DNA from: Sinorhizobium psoraleae
GTDB lineage: Bacteria > Pseudomonadota > Alphaproteobacteria > Rhizobiales > Rhizobiaceae
DNA: 33,967 bases
Assembly (NCBI RefSeq): GCF_013283645.1
Contig: NZ_JABEKV010000012.1
Span: 57,724 to 91,690 of the forward strand
Direction of reading: 5' to 3'
Under the pieces are notes generated by a model that was given only the letters and a program-made list of their open reading frames with translations, had not been told where the DNA came from and did not search any database. Positions 16,862 to 24,200 of the stretch are shown here, piece after piece. Position numbers and translations under genes: made by a program. How positions within the stretch are numbered: position 1 is the first letter of the stretch; each line of letters starts with the position of its first letter.

Positions 16862-17674
16862 ATGTATGGTCGAATTGGTAGCTCTTCCGATATCCACTAC
16901 AGGCGTAGTGGGCGCAGGCAACGCGATGCAGGAAGCCAAGAGTTCGCGGACACGTTTGCCCGGATGCACGTAGCCGCATCGGCCTCCAGCGGCAGCTCAT
17001 CGCCGGCGGCTACGCAAGCTTATTCCCTCCAAGCCAGCCCTCCGGTGGTGCAGATCGACAGGTCTACTTTCAGGAGCGAGGCGAGGCAATTTCATGGCCC
17101 TGAAATCACGCGCATCGCCGACAATCCACAAGAGTATTCGGAATTCGTATCCTCACGAGCCAGACGCACTGCGGACGTTGCTAGTCAATACGGCGTACGT
17201 CGAGACTCGGAGCACGCGCGATATTACAGCTACCAACTAGGAGACCACTGTGTTGGACTGCTGAGAACAGAAGGCGGATTCAGCATGACTGAGTTCGAAT
17301 CCGAAAAGTGGCGGGAACAATTTCCCGGTCGAACCGAGGTCACTTCCATAGTGGATCTTCAGGTCGCTCACCCGCTCGTCGAGAATGCAGGCGATATTCT
17401 GCTGGAGCATCAACTTCGGAGGGACGGCGAACGACCGTTGCTGAATTGGCGTGCGGCTAATCCAGAAGCACAAGCCCGCGCAGCGTCGATGGGGTTTGTT
17501 GAAGTGGATGAGGGCGATATGGTCCTTGACCCTACTCAGCATCCCGACAAGTGGACGAAGAACAGTGCCGGTGAATGGCAGCGTGTAGGCAAACCGCAGC
17601 AGTATCTCTGCAAAACTAAGGATAGCGGGAACACTGAACCAAGTTCAGACTCGTCTGAGGATGACTTTATGTGA
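16862..17674 (+). CDS. nopP: NopP-family type III effector
   Basis: The 270-residue protein matches NopP of rhizobia in length and position (next to rhcU, as y4yP in strain NGR234). NopP is secreted through the T3SS, can be phosphorylated by plant kinases and affects host range. The first ~55 residues are Ser/Ala-rich with few acidic residues (SAASASSGSSSPAA-type), fitting a T3SS secretion signal. The rest has a GNAT-like look in places (VTSIVDLQVAHPLVENAGDILLEHQL, then NPEAQARAASMGFVEV), which is a structural guess only. The C-terminus is acidic and Ser-rich (EPSSDSSEDDFM). A tts box sits 68 bp upstream, and the ATG has GGAGCG about 8 nt before it. Confidence 0.82.
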   Translation: MYGRIGSSSDIHYRRSGRRQRDAGSQEFADTFARMHVAASASSGSSSPAATQAYSLQASPPVVQIDRSTFRSEARQFHGPEITRIADNPQEYSEFVSSRARRTADVASQYGVRRDSEHARYYSYQLGDHCVGLLRTEGGFSMTEFESEKWREQFPGRTEVTSIVDLQVAHPLVENAGDILLEHQLRRDGERPLLNWRAANPEAQARAASMGFVEVDEGDMVLDPTQHPDKWTKNSAGEWQRVGKPQQYLCKTKDSGNTEPSSDSSEDDFM

Positions 17675-17885
17675 TCGGACGCTCGTCCTGTGCCGCCAGC
17701 AGAGCAAGTTTCATGAGGCGTCCCTTAGCCTGGACCCACTCAGGCGGGAGGGGATATTTGCGATGAGATTGCCGCGTGCATCTGGGCGATTGCACATATC
17801 AGCCAAAGCCTTGTGCAAATAGCGCTGAACGACATCAGCCCGCAACACGATAGGCAACGCGTTCTCGCTGCATCGGAGATGGAAT
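17675..17885. other. nopP-SKWP spacer with an unidentified minus-strand open stretch
   Basis: No tts box was found here. The minus strand is open across 17711-18280 and reads, in its last part, VVQRYLHKALADMCNRPDARGNLIANIPSRLSG, which has protein-like composition, but I do not recognise a family. It has no convincing start and overlaps the plus-strand gene that follows. It may be a leftover of an older gene. Confidence 0.3.
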
Positions 17886-18284
17886 ATGACGGGCATTGGC
17901 CGACCTCGGAACTCGCGCATTGGGAATGCTGGGGCCGACAATACTTCGGGATCAAGCAGTTCGCGCTCGCAATCAAGCCCTGCGCTAGCGGAAGGCTGCC
18001 AAAAGTTCGATTGCGTCCTGGAGCTGATGCATTCTGGGCCCCAAGGCACAACGGCGACCTGCGAACGCGGAGGCCTTGACGAGAGGTCGTCCGTCCCCTC
18101 CGTGGGCGCACGGCGAGTCCTGGAGACTGTTATGCGAGCAGCCGCGCAAGCGCGGCGGCGCCGTCTTCCGTTAGCCCCGGACGGTGAAGCCACCGCCCTA
18201 GTCGTTGACCAGCCACCGACTTCGGGTGTGGCAGTCCCGCTTTGTTTGCCAGCGGACAAACCAAGACAGCAGATCAACATATGA
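17886..18284 (+). pseudogene. Probable split-off 5' part (secretion signal) of the SKWP effector
   Basis: The frame encodes 132 residues starting MTGIGRPRNSRIGNAGADNTSGSSSSRSQSS when read in two pieces. This Ser/Gly/Asn-rich start resembles rhizobial T3SS secretion signals. A GGAG lies about 9 nt before the ATG. Its SSVPSVGAR...RAAA segment resembles SSSPSVGTR...RAAA inside the downstream protein. It ends at a TGA that overlaps the downstream ATG (ATGA, 18281-18284). The two frames are both open across 18209-18284, so one indel there would fuse them to about 3,060 residues. It is either the original N-terminus cut off by a frameshift, or a separate small protein translationally coupled to the next gene. 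Confidence 0.5.
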
Positions 18285-21200
18285 AAGGCTTGCTTGCAGA
18301 ATTTGAATCGCGCCGCGCTGAAGCGCTCCTAGCGGCCAGCCGAGGCCCAACCCTGGAGGAGAAGCAAGAGGCGCTCGATCGAATCCTCGATGCAGGCTCA
18401 ACAGTTCTGGAATATCACGCGCGTCTGCCCCCCGGGGCGCGCAGCATTTTGTCCAATGATCAGGCGCGTCGAACGCGCAATCTGGTGCTCGATGCGGCGT
18501 CCGAATGCATGCAGCTGGCCACGGATGGCGTGCGATTGCTGGAGATGCGAGGTAAGGCGCGCGGTGTGCTCGACCTGATCCTCCGATCCAACCCTGGCCC
18601 CGCTCAGCTGAGCCAAGCCGTTTCCAGTGTGGCAAGGCACTATGTGGCTTGCGTGGAGTTTTGGGAAAAGAAGACATGGCGCGAGGAACGTATCCAGCTA
18701 GCCTATGCCGTCACTGCCAACCTACCAAATACAAAGATTGAGATCCAGCAGGCAGAAGAGGCCAATTTGCGGCTGCAGAGTGGGTCGGCACTGATTTCGA
18801 AATTCATGGTTCTGCAATCGCGAATTGATCTGGCGAAGTTGATGATTGAGCCGCGGGCAAGCAGTTTGCAGGCCGCCCTGAAGGAAATGCTTATCGGTGA
18901 GGACGGGCGGGTGCGCCTGCTGCACAACCTCAGCGCCGAAGTTTTGCCGGCCCTGCACCGGACGCGCGATGCCCTGCAGACCAAGGCAGGGCGCCCACTC
19001 GAGCCAGCGGACTGCTCCGTTCTGGAAGGAGTCAGGGAGAGGCTTTTGGAGTTTTCGTCGGCGTTGCCCGACCTTCTTGCCAGGCTAAGCAACGACCGAA
19101 CGGGCGCCGACCTCCCATTGGAATTGTTGGGCCAGATCGCGGAAGGCGCGCGGATCATTGCGGACGAGGTTTTGCGCCTGTTCGACCTGCAGCCGAAGGT
19201 ACCACCCCTCAGCGAACGGCCCGCCGCTTCTTCGATAGAGACCGACACGACTACTGAAAAGGCTGTGACCGAAAGCGCCGTGGTGGTCGAAGGCACTGCA
19301 AGGCGCAGGAAAGGGAAAGGCAAACGCAAGCCGGCCGGCGGCGCCGGGAGTTCGACGGTTGGGCGGCCGGCGCCGCAGGTCGCTGTGGAAGACAGCGGCA
19401 CGGCGACAGAAGCGAATGTTCTCTCCGTGGGCAATAGGTCTTCGAGCCCTTCCGTTGGAACACGTGGTATGCCGGACGCCGCCACACGAGCAGCCGCTGC
19501 GCCAGGTTCAGACATGGCGGCGCCCCGCGGTCTTCCCTCAGTGTCATCTGTTGGAGCGCCAGCTCGAGAAGAAAGCTCCCTGAGTTCTGAATCTGCATCC
19601 CGGCCCGGCAACCAGGCAGCCCCGAGATCGCAACCAGAGGCGCTCGCATCTGCTAGGCAAAAAACTGCGGGCATTGGCGACGCAGGATCGAGCAGGTCTC
19701 ATCCACAATCAAATGATGCCCCTGGGCAAGGCAGCCAATCAACCGATTCCGGCGTGGAGCGGATGCGCTCTGTGTCTCACAGAGGGATGTCCTCCGCTCG
19801 CATTGAGCCAGGCGCCGGCGAGGCCCTCGGCGAGGAACCTGCCGGTTCCTCCATCGGCCTCCGCGGGCCCCTCACGGCTTCGCGACGTGCAGCCGGTGGG
19901 CCGCGGCATGGCCAAAGTCGGCAGGCCGACGCGATGGCCAGGAAAGAAGGCTCTTTGCGTTTTGGTGACAGGTCCTGGCTGGGTGGTCAAGAACTGAGCG
20001 GCGAGTCCAGGCCGGGTGCAGGACCGGGACGGCGGCGTTTCGACCATGTAGCCGCACAAAGCTTCAAGGATGCACGGCTCAATGACGCTTTACATGACAT
20101 TTCCTTCGCTCACGACATCAATCAATTCTCATGCGCCGTGCTGGATCACGACAAGAGGCTGCAAGGCCAGGCGCATCACGCGACGTTCCTACAAAAGGCC
20201 GCTTCCGAGTTCACCCGTCAATTTGTTCCAAGATGGGAGCAAGATGTCCGCGCCCGCAACACGTGGGGCTACGCCACCTCATGCAACGCGATCAGCCGGG
20301 AGCCTGGAGGTCGAGCAGGCATGGAAGCTTGCAGGGCCATGGCAGCTCAGGTGTCGCGGCTCGGCAGTGCGCTGAACGACGTCGAAAGCAAAACGCTTTC
20401 GCTGTTGGTCTTGTCGTTCAGTCGATATCCCCGACTGGCGGAATGCCGCGACGGAACGATCAGAATCGCCAATTTTTTTCATAAGCAACGCGGAGCGCTT
20501 TCGGAGCTCAACGGTCAAAATGTGGCCCTGCTGGTCAACGGCTTGAGCAAGTGGCCTGAGGACTGCCGCGGCACTATCGCTGCGATCGCCGGTGAGGTCT
20601 GTCACCGTGCCGACCGCTCCATGACCGGGCTTTCTGGTTTTGGTCCGCAGCAGCTGGCGATCCTGGTGAACGGCTTCAGCAAATTGCGGGCGGCCGAGTG
20701 CTCACGCGCTACAATTGCGATCGCCAGTGAGCTCTGTCACCGCGCCGACCGCCCCAAGGCCGGACTTTCTGGTTTTGATCCGCAGCACCTGGCGAACCTG
20801 GTGAACGGCTTCAGCAAATTGCGGGCGGCGGAGTGCTCACGCGCCATCGACACAATCGCCGGCGAGGTCTGTGACCGCGCCGATAAGAAAGCCGGCCTGT
20901 CTGGGTTTAATTCACAGCACCTGGCGAACCTGGTGAACGGATTCAGCAAGGAGCGGGAACTGGGGAACTCACATCAAGCGACCGTTGTCGTAGCCGATGA
21001 GATCTGTCGCCTTGCGGATGAAAAAGCCGGCCTGTCCGGGTTTAATTCACAGGCGTTGGCAAACCTTGTGAACGCGTTCAGCAAGTGGCCTGAGGACTGC
21101 CACAGCGCTATCGTTGCGATCGCGCGTCAGGTCCCTGGTTCGGCCGACCAACTGCCTGTGTTTGATCCGCAGGCACTGGCGAACCTGGTAAACGGCTTCA

Positions 21201-24200
21201 GCAAATGGCCCGAGGACTGCCGCGGTGCTACCATTGCGATCGCCGGTGAGGTCTGTCACCGCGCCGACCATCCCAAGGTTGGGCTTTCTGGTTTTGATCC
21301 GCAGCACCTGGCGAACCTGGTGAACGGCTTCAGCAAATTGCGCGCGGAGGAGTGCTCACGCGCTACCCTTGCAATCGCCGATGAGGTCTGTCACCGCGCC
21401 GAGCGCCCGGAGGTCGGGCTTTCTGATTTTGATGCGCAGCATCTTGTGAACCTGGTAAACGGGTTCAGCAAATGGCCGCAAGAGGAGAGTTTCGGTCGCG
21501 CGACGAACGTGGTCGCCGGCGAGGTGCTTCGCTGCGCCGAGCAACTGCGTGTGCTTAATCCGCAGCACCTGGCGAACCTGGTGAACGGCTTCAGCAAATG
21601 GCCACAATGGAAAAACTCACAGCAAGCCGCGGTTGCGATCGCCGGTGAGGTGCTTAGCCGCACCGGGCGGCTCCATGGCTTTGAGCCGCAGGGGCTCGCC
21701 AACCTGGTGAACGGTTTCAGCAAGTGGCCCGAGGACTGCCGCGGCGCCATCGTTGCGATCGCCAAGGCGGTGGCTCGCTCCGCCGGCTGGCTGTCGGGAT
21801 TCAATGAGCAGAATCTGGCGAACCTGGTGAACGGCTTCAGCAAGTGTCCTGACGAAGCGGGCTGCGGCGAGGCCATCGTTGCAATCGCCGGGGAGGTGCT
21901 CGGTCGCGCCAGCCCCGGCGAGGCGCTCCCTGGCTTCAATCCGCAGACAATGGCGAATCTGGTGAATGGCTTCAGCAAGTGGCCGCAAGAGGAAACATCA
22001 CGTCAGGCCACCGCAGTGATTGCCGGCGAGGTGATACGCAGCGCTGACCGGCGGCCTGATTTTACCTCGCAGCACCTCGCCAACCTGGTGAACGGGCTAA
22101 GCAAGTGGCCGCAAGAGGAAACATCACGTCAGGCCACCGCAGTGATTGCCGGCGAGGTGCTTCGCCGTGCCGAATTACTCTGCGAGTTTCATCCCCAAGA
22201 CCTAGCAAATCTGCTCAACGGCTTCGACAGGTGGCCGGAAGAAGAGGCGTGCAGCCAGGCGGTTTTGGAGATCGGGCGCAGACTTGGGCCGGCGGGTCAA
22301 CCGTTCCGTCATTTTACGACGCCCGGGCTCTCCAGCATCGCCAACAGTTTGGCGCGGGGGGTCATGAGGAGCGTGGACGCCGGAGAGATTGCAGAGGCCG
22401 CTCTGCTGAAAGATCGGCTCCACAAACTGGCTCATTATCTTCATTATGCCAGCGATCGCCTGGAGGGGGCCGACGCGGTGGGCGTGGCGAACATCTTGAA
22501 GGCGTTGGCCAAGGCCCGATTGTACGATGATCTCGGTTCGCTCTCAGGAGCAGGTTTAAATCGGCTCGCAGAATTGTATCGTGCCCCTGGCTTTGCCCTT
22601 GAGAACAACCTCGAAACCATGGGCAATCTGTGCGCCGCTCTGCTGCCGCTGGCGCGCAGCCCGCGCAAGCAGCTGCTTTGGCACAGGCGGCAGGCTCTGA
22701 ACTTGCTGAACGATATCCAACCGATCGTGGAGCACAAGATCGAGGCCGTTGTCAGGGCGAGCGATGCCGAGCGGAGCCGTGGGCCGACCTCGACGCGCCG
22801 TCCCGCCCTGTCGATTTATCAAGTGCTCAAGGCCCGTGCGAACCTGGCGGGATTGCTGCGGCGGCCGTATGTCGAGGGCAAGAAGTCCGATTTGCGTGTG
22901 CGGCGCGACGAGCTGCAGTCCAAGACCAAGGAAATCCTGGACAGCACGCGCGAGCTCATCGAAAGCGACCTTTCCAACATGAGCTGGAACTTGATCGCGC
23001 AGATCGAGGCGGAGGGTCCGATCGATGCACTGGACACGTTCGTGGCGCAGAATGCCGCGATGGTGCAGGCCCAACATTCAGCGGCCGTCTTCGACGCCCA
23101 TCAGGTTTTGCGAGCCATGGACCACGAGCCCAGACCGCCGCAGGGTGAGGCGGGGCTGATGCGATTGCCGGTGGTCGACATGCAGGGCCGGCAACTGGCC
23201 ACGGAGCCTGAGACGCGCTATTCGATCTTTCATCGCCTGACCTCGGGGGCAGTGAAAATGGTCGCGGTGCAACTGCCAGGAAAGCCGAGCCCGTTTATGC
23301 TGGCGCGCACGTTGACCGTCGACGGCGTGCCATACCGCATGGATCTGTTCGGCGGAAGCAAGTTAAAGCCGCCGCAAAGGACCGTTTCCCAGGTTGCCGC
23401 CCGCGTTCCAGGTCGGGTCGAGGCAGAGCCTTCCGGCGGGAAGCTGCTGGCGATTCCCTATGCCGAAACCGCACCGGGCACCGCCTTTGAAAAGCTATCG
23501 CGCGCCTGGGCACCTTTCAAAGAGGCATATTACTATACCCAGCGCCGGGGTTTTGCCGCGCCGCCGGCTCTCAAGGACCTAGGTCCTCATGACTACGCGC
23601 TGGAAGGCGCCTTCAAACTGTCGCTGCTGCCGGACCGCCCTGCCAGCGAGGAACATCCCTTCAAGCTGACCGGGCCGGAAGGCCCGATTGCGTTGCGACC
23701 ACATGACGGCTGCGGCTTTATCAAGGCTTCCTTGGCCAAGCGTATGACAGCTGTTCGCCGGGCCGGCGGGCAGGAAGGTTCTGATCGGGTGCCCGCGTTT
23801 GGTGAGGGAAGGCGATCGTCCCTGCCTGCCGCGGCGCTGCAACATTATCCGCGCAGCGAGCCGGTGGCGAACGAGGTGCTAGAGAAAGCCAAGACCTGGC
23901 TCGAGAGCCGGCAGGGGCAAAGGCTGACGGCCGAGGAGCTGTTTCGAACCGTGACTGGCGGACATATCGACGGTCCCGGCGCTGTCGCGGTACCGTCCGG
24001 TGATGAATGTCTCCATCTGCCGACGCTCAAGAGCGAGACGTTGACGGGGGCAAACGGCGTGCTGATCGGGCGCTCGCCGTACGACAAGCCGAACCTGCGG
24101 CCATTCGCCGCCGGCCTGGTCAGGTCAGCCGTTGGTGGGGACCCGACGGCAGCGTTCCTGGACACATGTGTGGCCATGCAATACAGCTTTAATGTCGCTC

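Noticed and set aside
20507..22312. The repeated DNA as a CRISPR or non-coding satellite
   Set aside because: The unit length is about 120-135 bp, in frame, with third-position variation preserving LVNGFSKWP, so it is a protein repeat.
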